From the NCBI GenBank assembly GCA_008931825.1, contig QXVZ01018420.1:1-27817 (forward strand): a DNA stretch of 27,817 nt, in the 5' to 3' direction. The notes beneath the pieces are model-generated. The model made no database searches. It saw only the letters and a program-made list of their open reading frames with translations, and had not been told where the DNA came from. The DNA comes from Phallusia fumigata (Eukaryota > Chordata > Ascidiacea > Phlebobranchia > Ascidiidae). Positions 23,801 to 27,817 of the stretch are shown in pieces; the first letter of the stretch is position 1; the number at the start of each line of letters is the position of its first letter. A program made the translations under genes and the position numbers.

Positions 23801-25780
23801 TTCAAACGTTTCAAATACACATCACCAGACCTCGAGAATTATCCACTTAAATGTCATTTGCAACATTAACCGGGCATTTTCAGACGGTTACTCAATCGAA
23901 AACCGACGCGTCGCTGCCCTCTTGTACAACAAATAGCTGTGGAGTCATAACATTATGCCTGACGTCAGTTTTCAAGTGCAACCTCGTGAGTGCAAACGGT
24001 TTTGACATTGCCCCAACCCAAAACACTCAACGTGTTTAGGTTTAAAACTCAAAGTGGAGTTTAAAGCAAAACGACACTTGTGACATTTTTGCAGATTGTG
24101 ATTGTGTTGTAGCAGGTAGATTTCGATCGACTGAGGCAACATTGAATTGTTGTGTTACAGAGCCGAAGGTGTAACAAGAGCCACAGCGGCAACCCAAAAC
24201 ATGAGCGATGTTGCAACATCGGTGTAGGCATTACAACAAAGACATCGGACATCCAAACATCCGGATTTCGACGCTCCGACGTATCACAATTCCCTCCATT
24301 GTCTACTCCGTATGCCCCACCTATGCATTCGCTTGGCAGAGCACAATCTCATTGCCGGAGGCGGAAAAACGAGTTTTAGCGATAGTCGCCTGCGTTGTAG
24401 AACATTCAACGGACACTGATGCGATCTTGGTGCGAATGTAAACACTGCGGGTTAATCACTCCTTGGGCGAGGAAGACCGGGCGCCTAAACGCAGGTAAAT
24501 GTGACAAAATCGGGATGACCGTCGACGTAAAAGCAGGATTTAAATTGAGCCCGGAACAAGTGAGACACGGGTTTGTTGTGGAAATGAGATAACGCACAAC
24601 GATTGTGTGATAAGGAAGAGGTTCGTTGCTTGCTTGTGGAGTTTAGACAGCCTTGTGATGGATGATGAATTTGCTAAGATTTGTGTGCTGCTTATTATGA
24701 TATTTTCAAAAGCATCTGTCAGCGCTACAATGCACGCTTAGACCGCCACGCAATTGCGTTAACCCAAGACAAACTTCTAAATACAACATAAAAGACCACA
24801 TCGAAGCTGGTTGAAAATTCTGTTTGCTGGTTGCAAAGTTGTAAAATATAAAAGTGTCACATTTGGTGACACGAAAATGTATGGAAAAGTGTACAATGCC
24901 GTGTGTGCAACAAGCTCTGGTTGGTTGTACCAAAAACATTGCGGCTTTTATTTTTCCAACAACCGATATGTACCTTATACAAAAACAAACTTCTTTCAAA
25001 CGTTACGATCTCCTATGTAGACAAAACAACGAAAAAACCGTTAAAGCGACTCTGTCGACGTCCTTAGCCCTGCCAGTCAGCGGCTTTCACAGTTGGTGAA
25101 CAACAAAGGACTCGCGGTCTTTGAGTCAGCCTTAGCGGCTTCCTAAAGAGGCAATGACCATCGCATGAGCAAGAGCGGTCAGCCCACTTCTAGGGAAACT
25201 GTGTTAGCGTCTGGCGCCTGCATCGTTATTTTGACACCTAATATCGGCTCGGGCACGGGTAAAGAGTCGCCTTGTAACGAGAGATGAAAATTCACGCCGC
25301 ATTTTGCTCGTTTCAATGCCTCGCCCGTTGCAACGCAATTGCATTGGGTCACAGCTGAAAAAACTCAATTATTGGCTTTTGATTCCAGCCTAAATGTAGT
25401 TTTGCATGTGGGTTAACGCTGCTCGCAAAACAGAGGTGTTCAGACGCAACAATTGAAGCAAAGTGCGTCAAAGTATCTTCGATAAAATCAGGGCGATACC
25501 GATTGCTCCCAGGCGCTCAAACACGCGAGTTCGGGGAACTCAGACACGCTCCAAACGTAAGTTGTGGCAAAAATAAACAAATACGCTGGGTAGGATCTTA
25601 TTTCGCATAAGAACGTGTATGCAAACAAGGTACAAATTTCCGAGCCAGGTTACATACCATACATGAGGAAGTTGGGACTGATGTTGACATATCAAACTGG
25701 TGTTGTGGCGAAAATACATATTGCCCACCTGGCATAATGTTTATTCCCAGGCATAAAATGAAAAGGTATTTTAACTCCAT
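2828..25780 (-). CDS. Multiplexin-like (type XV/XVIII) collagen, 5' half, 15 exons
   Basis: This is the spliced model; exons are listed separately. The product is a secreted extracellular-matrix (basement membrane zone) collagen. In order it has a signal peptide, a 6-Cys module, a TSPN domain of about 200 residues, an acidic Ser/Thr-rich linker with Ser-Gly sites, and a Gly-X-Y region with repeated interruptions. Every junction is phase-consistent (1,1,1,0,0,0,1,1, then 0 throughout) and no stop codon interrupts the roughly 597 residues. TSPN features recalled from collagen XVIII are present: an ISL-[FLY]-type strand, a V-G-x-[WF]-T-x-L-A segment, a final QEL-type strand and Cys. The frequent helix breaks and acidic linker also favour a multiplexin. 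The gene continues left of the window, where the trimerisation and endostatin regions would be expected. A FACIT collagen is the main alternative. The TSPN-to-collagen part is firm; the 5' end is not. Confidence 0.8.
3133..3204 (-). CDS. Exon 14: acidic Gly-X-Y exon with four GED triplets
   Basis: The 72-base exon has 24 codons, phase 0, acceptor ATTTAAAG and donor AAG|GTGTGA. It encodes GER GMK GEP, then GED four times, then GTK. The plus-strand repeat of nine-base units over 3142-3177 is the shadow of the GED run. Confidence 0.88.
3205..4098. other. Intron 13, no feature seen
   Basis: 894 bases between exons 13 and 14. No open Gly-X-Y segment with splice sites was found on the minus strand. 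The 60-codon open frame on the plus strand shows no known motif. Confidence 0.6.
4099..4125 (-). CDS. Exon 13: 27-base Gly-X-Y exon
   Basis: Nine codons, GAV GLM GAK, phase 0. The acceptor is a run of T ending TACAG and the donor is AAG|GTAAGA. It is small but has clean splice sites and sits between two other Gly-X-Y exons. Confidence 0.82.
4577..4666 (-). CDS. Exon 12: Gly-X-Y exon with two interruptions
   Basis: The 90-base exon has 30 codons, phase 0, acceptor CTTCTTAAG and donor GAT|GTAAGT. It encodes GEA, an irregular GIGIDGVQ stretch, GEK GEK GEA, the break S-V-I-P, then GPP GAD. The copy at 333-422 differs by one synonymous base (GCC here, GCT there, for the Ala of GAD). Confidence 0.9.
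4667..5640. other. Intron 11, no gene seen
   Basis: 974 bases. It contains short open frames in both allelic copies (for example around 4817-5026 and 5227-5591). They differ in length between copies through indels, which argues against coding. A roughly 24-base insertion is present near 5451-5480 relative to the copy at about 1200. Confidence 0.6.
5641..5733 (-). CDS. Exon 11: Gly-X-Y exon with SVVP interruption
   Basis: The 93-base exon has 31 codons, phase 0, acceptor CTTACAG and donor AAA|GTAAGT. It encodes GDR GIK GED GLA GEK GEK GDA, then the non-triplet residues S-V-V-P, then GPA GPK. The second half is closely related to exon 12, suggesting an old exon duplication. The copy at 1373-1465 is identical at every base. 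Confidence 0.9.
5931..5957 (-). CDS. Exon 10: 27-base Gly-X-Y exon
   Basis: Nine codons, GES GVK GEP, phase 0, acceptor TATACAG and donor GTAAGC. Exons of 27 bases are common in non-fibrillar collagens. The copy at 1664-1690 is identical. Confidence 0.85.
6046..6143 (-). CDS. Exon 9: uninterrupted Gly-X-Y exon
   Basis: The 98-base exon (2 + 32 codons) has acceptor ATTTTTAG and donor AAAG|GTAACG. It encodes regular triplets GEP GPR GAD GQD GEP GPE GTR GDM GPA GPQ GPK. The second copy at 1816-1913 is identical over the exon, while the following intron differs between copies. Confidence 0.9.
6144..7631. other. Intron 8, with a GC-richer block at 6530-6930
   Basis: 1488 bases without a supported exon. 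The 6530-6930 part is clearly richer in G, C and CpG (GCGCGCGCC, GGGCCC, CGGCGGCC) than the flanks. No domain is seen in its open frames. The left contig breaks inside this block. Confidence 0.55.
7632..7682 (-). CDS. Exon 8: first Gly-X-Y exon
   Basis: The 51-base exon is phase 1-1, with acceptor TGTTTCAG and donor AAAG|GTGAGA. It encodes (G)EKGMKGSPGDGMTGPK(G), with a short break at GDGMT. Its final G is needed for the first Gly codon of exon 9 (G|GT). This makes exon 8 the only exon in the window that can precede the 98-base exon 9 in frame. Confidence 0.88.
7867..7906 (-). CDS. Exon 7: short linker before the first triple helix
   Basis: The 40-base exon (13 codons + 1 base) has acceptor TTTTACAG and donor AAAG|GTAATT. 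It encodes TLVEEKIEVRTVK, and the extra G completes a Gly codon with the GC that opens exon 8. Entry is phase 0, matching exon 6; exit is phase 1, matching exon 8. The mixed charged sequence continues the linker directly into the first Gly-X-Y triplet. Confidence 0.8.
7907..8682. other. Intron 6, no feature seen
   Basis: 776 bases, AT-rich, between exons 6 and 7. Nothing recognisable on either strand. Confidence 0.6.
8683..9033 (-). CDS. Exon 6: TSPN C-terminus plus acidic Ser/Thr-rich linker
   Basis: The 351-base exon has 117 codons, phase 0 at both ends, acceptor CACACAG and donor GAG|GTACAG. Residues 1-19 (GALQELEILFDPKM...SYC) are the last TSPN strand and its cysteine. Residues 29-42 are an acidic Ser-Gly stretch (DEEGSGASGDG), a likely glycosaminoglycan attachment region. 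Residues 44-60 are almost all Asp/Glu/Lys and contain an N-K-T sequon (8863-8871). The rest is Ser/Thr/Pro/Glu-rich with a TTTT run, likely O-glycosylated. Multiplexins have an acidic, glycosaminoglycan-bearing region here. Long open frames on the plus strand over 8728-9049 are shadows of this exon. Confidence 0.9.
9034..9439. other. Intron 5, with a short direct repeat
   Basis: 406 bases. The 15-mer TGTGGTTCAAAGTGT occurs at 9231-9245 and 9253-9267. Nothing else is recognisable. Confidence 0.6.
9440..9628 (-). CDS. Exon 5: TSPN domain, core of the laminin-G fold
   Basis: The 189-base exon has exactly 63 codons, phase 0 at both ends, with acceptor CCACAG and donor GTAAGT. It encodes V-D-N-F-V-G-K-F-T-R-L-A-F-E-V followed by DQIALFFNC. 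This is the conserved 'W..LALSV....V.LYVDC' block of TSPN/LamG domains with Phe in place of the usual Trp. The remainder, with TVFLAGSTPSDRFV, is the following strand and loop leading to the 'F.GALQEL' strand in exon 6. The cysteine (FNC) probably pairs with the SYC cysteine of exon 6, as in other TSPN domains. Confidence 0.9.
9629..11765. other. Intron 4, no gene seen
   Basis: 2137 bases, AT-rich. A perfect CRE palindrome TGACGTCA lies at 11158-11165. The plus-strand open frame at 11129-11386 has no recognisable domain, and no phase-compatible exon for the collagen is needed here, because exons 4 and 5 join directly in phase. Confidence 0.55.
11766..11986 (-). CDS. Exon 4: TSPN domain, central strands
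   Basis: The 221-base exon (2 + 73 codons) runs from TTTTACAG to AAG|GTTTGA (weak donor, forced by a stop two bases later). It encodes FPKGLPQEFAILAVLKPRS, a GFLVEVKD strand, LGIRIC and a KISLFW strand, the standard order for TSPN. Two cysteines (REC and RIC) are present. The ISLFW strand corresponds to the 'ISL-L-Y' strand I recall from collagen XVIII, one of the reasons for the multiplexin call. The coding sequence for N-D-V-I contains a perfect TGACGTCA palindrome at 11780-11787, which may be coincidental. Exit is phase 0. Confidence 0.9.
12100..12345. repeat. Degenerate TGACTT/AAGTCA repeat cluster
   Basis: This part of intron 3 is dense in variants of ACTTGACTT and AAGTCA on both strands. 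ACTTGACTTAAGTCA at 12198-12212 contains a perfect 12-base palindrome. ACTTGACTTGAGTCA at 12312-12326 is a close variant. It looks like a decayed low-complexity or interspersed repeat. Confidence 0.45.
12693..13069. repeat. Unmerged contig overlap in intron 3, left copy
   Basis: It matches 13071-13446 from TATACAAGG to GAAATC with about a dozen differences, and ends at the n at 13070. It is noncoding; short open frames on the minus strand appear in both copies and carry no recognisable domain. Confidence 0.9.
13070..13070. other. Assembly join (single n)
   Basis: The left contig ends in GAAATC and the right contig starts with TATACAAGG, the beginning of the repeated segment. The geometry is the same as at the other two n positions. 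Confidence 0.85.
13071..13446. repeat. Unmerged contig overlap in intron 3, right copy
   Basis: It starts at the first base after the n and runs into the donor side of exon 3 (13461). This copy is the one in proper context with exon 3. Confidence 0.9.
13461..13589 (-). CDS. Exon 3: start of TSPN domain
   Basis: The 129-base exon (2 + 42 codons + 1) starts after TTACAG and ends at ATAA|GTAAGTAG, a strong donor. It encodes the first strands of a TSPN fold: a KVDFIAAIPTPL start, then SYVRGFNGFPAFEF, matching the usual 'VDLI...PL..V....G..GFPAFRF' pattern of TSPN domains. Phase is 1 in and 1 out; the split codon with exon 4 is A|AC (Asn). The exon lies just right of the contig-join duplicate 13071-13446 and is not part of it. 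Confidence 0.85.
   Translation of the reverse strand, partial: AYPTAKWTSLLQYQLLLTLRYLTFGDLTVFRHLNLCEAPQLT
13590..14677. other. Intron 2, with a degenerate 52-base tandem pair
   Basis: 1088 bases. AAATTACAGGGC at 14045-14056 recurs 52 bases later at 14097-14108, and ACATGCAAGTT/ACATGCATGTT follow in the same relative places, so 14045-14148 is a decayed tandem duplication. No exon is seen. Confidence 0.5.
14678..14956 (-). CDS. Exon 2: six-cysteine extracellular module
   Basis: The 279-base exon is phase 1-1. It encodes a Ser/Thr/Pro-rich lead (about 23 residues) followed by a module with cysteines spaced C-x4-C-x17-C-x8-C-x7-C-x22-C. Recognisable parts are DCNVEFC, a [C]GALRRLHDC segment and SPPYC. 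The acceptor has a long C-rich tract ending TATACAG. The donor ACAG|GTTGCC is weak but is the only GT after the last Cys before the in-frame stop, and it ends in phase 1 exactly as exon 3 requires (ACA G|GC = Thr-Gly). The spacing C-x4-C ... C-x8-C-x7-C resembles, from memory, the N-terminal domain of repulsive guidance molecules. Vertebrate XVIII long forms carry a frizzled domain upstream of TSPN, and this is not one. It could instead belong to a nested gene, but strand, phase and position favour the collagen. Confidence 0.6.
15000..15029 (+). promoter_or_regulatory. G-quadruplex motif; C-rich acceptor tract on the transcribed side
   Basis: Four G runs (3, 5, 5 and 5 bases) with loops of 1, 4 and 7 bases satisfy the usual quadruplex pattern on the plus strand. 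The collagen pre-mRNA carries the complementary C-rich tract 44-72 bases upstream of the exon 2 acceptor, where it forms part of the pyrimidine tract. Confidence 0.5.
15705..15815. repeat. Unmerged contig overlap in intron 1, left copy (111 bases)
   Basis: It matches 15817-15927 with one visible substitution (c at 15789, a at 15901). It ends at the n at 15816. Confidence 0.9.
15816..15816. other. Assembly join (single n)
   Basis: Third join of the same kind; the repeated segment abuts it on both sides. Confidence 0.85.
15817..15927. repeat. Unmerged contig overlap in intron 1, right copy (111 bases)
   Basis: It begins at the first base after the n and is the partner of 15705-15815. Confidence 0.9.
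15930..17280. other. Intron 1 segment, no gene seen
   Basis: AT-rich. It holds a perfect TGACGTCA at 15953-15960 and two of the octamer sites; no supported exon. Confidence 0.5.
17281..17960. other. GC-richer block with long overlapping open frames, unidentified
   Basis: Part of intron 1, richer in G and C than its surroundings. A 198-codon minus-strand open frame (17084-17680) and two plus-strand frames (17338-17565, 17499-17765) overlap here. None shows a domain I recognise, and the overlap suggests low stop density from base composition. A strong minus-strand donor AA|GTAAGT lies at 17683-17684. It could be an alternative promoter or exon region. Confidence 0.3.
17961..25728. other. Intron 1, distal part, no gene seen
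   Basis: About 7.8 kb without a recognisable coding exon on either strand; all open frames are below 150 codons and lack known motifs. Visible items are CRE-type motifs (19266-19368 and 23960-23967) and a perfect 16-base palindrome at 24206-24221. Confidence 0.5.
19266..19368. promoter_or_regulatory. CRE and CRE half-site cluster
   Basis: A full TGACGTCA palindrome (19266-19273) is followed by repeated CGTCA/CGTCAC half sites at 19284-19300, 19345-19350, 19356-19361 and 19363-19368. CREB/ATF family proteins bind such sites; use here is inferred. Confidence 0.35.
25729..25780 (-). CDS. Candidate exon 1: signal peptide
   Basis: Fifty-two bases encode 17 residues (MELK, then a hydrophobic core YLFILCLGINI, then MP) plus the first base of a split codon. 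The donor CCAG|GTGGGC ends in phase 1, so the G joins AA of the next exon to make Glu. A signal exon ending in phase 1 is the usual arrangement before a 1-1 extracellular module. The cleavage region lacks a clear A-x-A. A stronger-looking donor (ATG|GTATGT, exon end at 25658) ends in phase 0 and would not fit the next exon. The ATG follows directly after CACAG, which looks like a splice acceptor. Intron 1 would be 10.8 kb, so other first exons are possible. Confidence 0.45.
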
Positions 25781-25800
25781 CTGTGATTAGTTAAGGTCGG
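25781..25800 (-). promoter_or_regulatory. Splice-acceptor-like sequence directly before the candidate start codon
   Basis: Reading the minus strand, TTAACTAATCACAG sits immediately before ATG, with a pyrimidine stretch further upstream. CTAAT is branch-point-like. This is either the 3' end of a 5'UTR intron or a spliced-leader trans-splice acceptor. Confidence 0.4.
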
Positions 25801-26988
25801 GGTAAAAACTCCCAGCAAACTCGAATTTAAAAGAAGCTTCGTCAAAGCTATTGGTGAAATAAAAAAACAAACCCAAGGAGACTTTCTTTTTCATTGGTGT
25901 TTGCAGAAAGAAGCCTTAAAAAGGATTCTTAAAATAGATGAACAATTTTGGACTAAAAAACATCTTACATTGAATTAAAACCGTCGTTATAATTTATTTG
26001 TGGTGTTATGCGGTTAATACCACATACATTAGGCGCCTCTCTAAGCAGATATTTTTGGACATTAGGATGAAAACATGTCGGGAAATGTTGCAAAAATGTG
26101 GAGAGCAATGCAACGCCCACGCAAAGTCGCAAGTCGAGACAGGAACGGAGAGCACCCGGGGCTACAAGATTTGTTGATAAGCGAGCTGTTGAAATCGAAT
26201 ACAAAGTTGCGATTCCCAATACTGATGTCCTTTGTCGCCGACATGCCAATACACAAGACTGCGAGTTTACCACCAATACTCCGGCTCTCAAGTTTTTATA
26301 ATAAGTTACTTGAGTCACCGTCTGCCGGTGATTTGTCCACAATCGCAATATTATAGATCCTAGCGTTGTGGAGTGGTTGTACAATTGTTTAAACACAATG
26401 GTAACGTTGAAGGGCGAACGAAATTTTTTCTACACTCCTTTAAGCGGGCTTACGAGCAACTTTAAACCATTAACCGTGAAGAAGTTTTCCACAAATCCCA
26501 ACAGTTTCAAATCACTCATGAAATCAACCTTCAGTCTGTGATTGTGGATCATTGTGTACTGATTACGTTTGTTGCAGGTTTGACACTAAACACAACAAAT
26601 AACTGTTCAAAGCAAGCATCCAATGCATGTGACAGGCTTTATTCCTGTTTCAGTAAACAATTATACAAATTTACTAGCCGTTCACGTTTCGGTCCCTCAG
26701 TGAGACGACAGATAATGCTGTGTGCTTACACAACCGACCACATTTTTCCCGGTGCGAAAGTCAGATAAACCGCCCACGCAATGGCCTGAACATCTTCCAA
26801 TAGTGGTGCAACCCACGCGTGTTCGCAAACCGACGGTCAGCGACGGGGCACGAATGACGTCATGGCAAACAAACCGGTGTCTTTGGAAACCACAGGTTGA
26901 CTTGGTGCTACAGGTACGTTTGGAACTAAAAGTACGTTCGGTACAACAGAGTTTGCAAAGTTTTGTAGGTACCTAGGGTTATACGAAA

Positions 26989-27055
26989 GGTGGCGGATTG
27001 CACAGAAAAAATCCGTGCACAGAATCAAGCAAAGCACTAAGCGGACCCGTAGCAT
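26989..27055 (-). other. Candidate alternative signal-peptide exon
   Basis: A minus-strand ATG opens MLRVRLVLCLILCTDFFCA, a good signal-peptide profile, and the frame could end at a modest phase-2 donor CCTAG|GTACCT (26987-26988). It cannot join exon 2 directly, but could join a phase-2 exon candidate at 17685-17746. Either is weak alone. Confidence 0.2.
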
Positions 27056-27058
27056 TTA

Positions 27059-27078
27059 ATGGCGGCTTTCAAAAGAAG
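27059..27078 (+). other. Candidate first coding exon of a plus-strand gene
   Basis: An ATG opens MAAFKR and runs straight into a consensus donor, AAG|GTGAGT (27079). It overlaps the AATGGCGGC element, a common arrangement at housekeeping-type starts. No acceptor or second exon was recognised to the window end, so this rests on a short motif only. Confidence 0.2.
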
Positions 27079-27817
27079 GTGAGTTAGGTGGCTGCGACCA
27101 AACAGAGCGTCTGGGCTGGCGGCGGGGCACAGAAGGGCCTTACGTGACTTCGCAGGCCACTTTCACATTTGGCTAATGCAAACAAAGCCCACGGAAGCGG
27201 GCTCTTGAGACGTGAAGAACACAGACAAACACACGGAGACGAAATAGCTCGATCACGGAGCTACGAAATTGGTTAGAACGGGCGGCACCGAATTGACACA
27301 AGAATTGGCCGGCGTATAGATTTTGTTGGATAAATCCATAATCGTAAATCAATTTAGATAGTCCTTGCTGGATGGATTGTATTAGTCTCGCCATTTTACA
27401 ATTTGGAGAAATACGTTTTTGTGGGTACGTTCATATGCGGTTTTTCGATTGAGCCTGGTGCAGTCAAGTGCAGCAGAATGTAAAAAAACTCAAAAAGTTT
27501 AATTACAACCTGCTGGGAATTAAACCAATTGTTTTCAAAACCTGCTAAAAACAGATATAGAAGCCTCAAAGGAAGTGCTTGAAAGTAAGGTATTGTGCGG
27601 TGTCCTAAATTCTCTTTTGTGCCTCAAAGCAAACCAAAGTCTAGGTCAATTGCAGTCGCACGACAGCGAAAAGGCAATAAACAAAACGACACACAGTGGT
27701 GCATGTAAATATCAATCAAAGTCATCCCACAGCGCCCGTGAGTTGTCACCAAACATTGTAAAGGGGTGGTATAAACCTTAATCCCAGCCCTATGTAAGCA
27801 GACAATGTATGGAATTG

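Larger units (their letters stand above)
26820..27160. promoter_or_regulatory. CpG-rich promoter-like stretch
   Basis: It contains a TGACGTCA palindrome (26855-26862), an AATGGCGGC element of YY1 type (27058-27066), a GGCGGGGC GC-box near 27120 and TTACGTGAC near 27142. It lies about 1.1-1.4 kb upstream of the candidate collagen start codon and could serve the collagen, a plus-strand neighbour, or both. Confidence 0.3.
25781..27817. other. Region upstream of the collagen start
   Basis: Apart from the acceptor-like sequence, the promoter-like stretch and the two short exon candidates listed, nothing is recognisable. Overlapping open frames at 25965-26396 on both strands show no known domain. 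Confidence 0.5.

Noticed and set aside
25658..25728. Longer version of exon 1 using the stronger donor ATG|GTATGT
   Set aside because: It ends in phase 0, which is incompatible with the phase-1 exon 2; it is kept only as an alternative if another exon intervenes.
26075..26356. Plus-strand 93-codon frame with an overlapping 67-codon frame and a minus-strand 143-codon frame
   Set aside because: Several frames are open at once over the same bases, no domain is recognised and no supporting splice sites were found.

Overview
The window looks like invertebrate animal genomic DNA. Coding sequence is sparse and split into small exons with GT-AG introns. CpG is not visibly depleted, which argues against a vertebrate, and the locus is strongly heterozygous. 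No organism-specific marker is visible. A tunicate or another highly polymorphic marine invertebrate would fit, but that is inference. There are no operons, rRNA or tRNA genes, CRISPR arrays or intact mobile elements that I can support.

The one convincing gene is the 5' half of a collagen on the minus strand, read from about 25.8 kb down to 2.8 kb. I reconstruct 15 exons whose reading phases all agree, giving about 597 residues before the gene runs off the left side. Order of parts: signal-peptide exon (25729-25780, tentative); a 6-cysteine exon (14678-14956); a thrombospondin-N/laminin-G-like (TSPN) domain on four exons (13461-13589, 11766-11986, 9440-9628, start of 8683-9033); an acidic, Ser/Thr-rich linker with Ser-Gly sites (rest of 8683-9033); a 13-residue linker exon (7867-7906); then Gly-X-Y exons with several interruptions (7632-7682, 6046-6143, 5931-5957, 5641-5733, 4577-4666, 4099-4125, 3133-3204, 2828-2899). 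The TSPN sequence, the linker and the interrupted triple helix together fit a multiplexin (collagen XV/XVIII family) better than a fibrillar or FACIT collagen. The C-terminal trimerisation and endostatin regions are not in the window.

Three single-n positions (2465, 13070, 15816) are contig joins. At each join the sequence ending at the n reappears to its right: 1-2464 in 4245-6695, 12693-13069 in 13071-13446, and 15705-15815 in 15817-15927. The simplest reading is that overlapping contig ends, probably from two haplotypes, were placed side by side instead of merged. The four collagen exons at 333-1913 are therefore most likely a second allele of exons 9-12, not extra exons. The reading phase at that junction supports this.

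The 10.8-kb first intron (14957-25728) and the right end (25781-27817) hold no gene I can identify. They do contain clusters of POU-octamer and CRE-type motifs, a G-quadruplex/C-rich tract at one splice acceptor, a GC-richer block near 17.3-17.9 kb, and a CpG-rich promoter-like stretch near 26.8-27.2 kb. I found no clearly new biological system. The most interesting item is the 6-cysteine, phase 1-1 exon in front of the TSPN domain.
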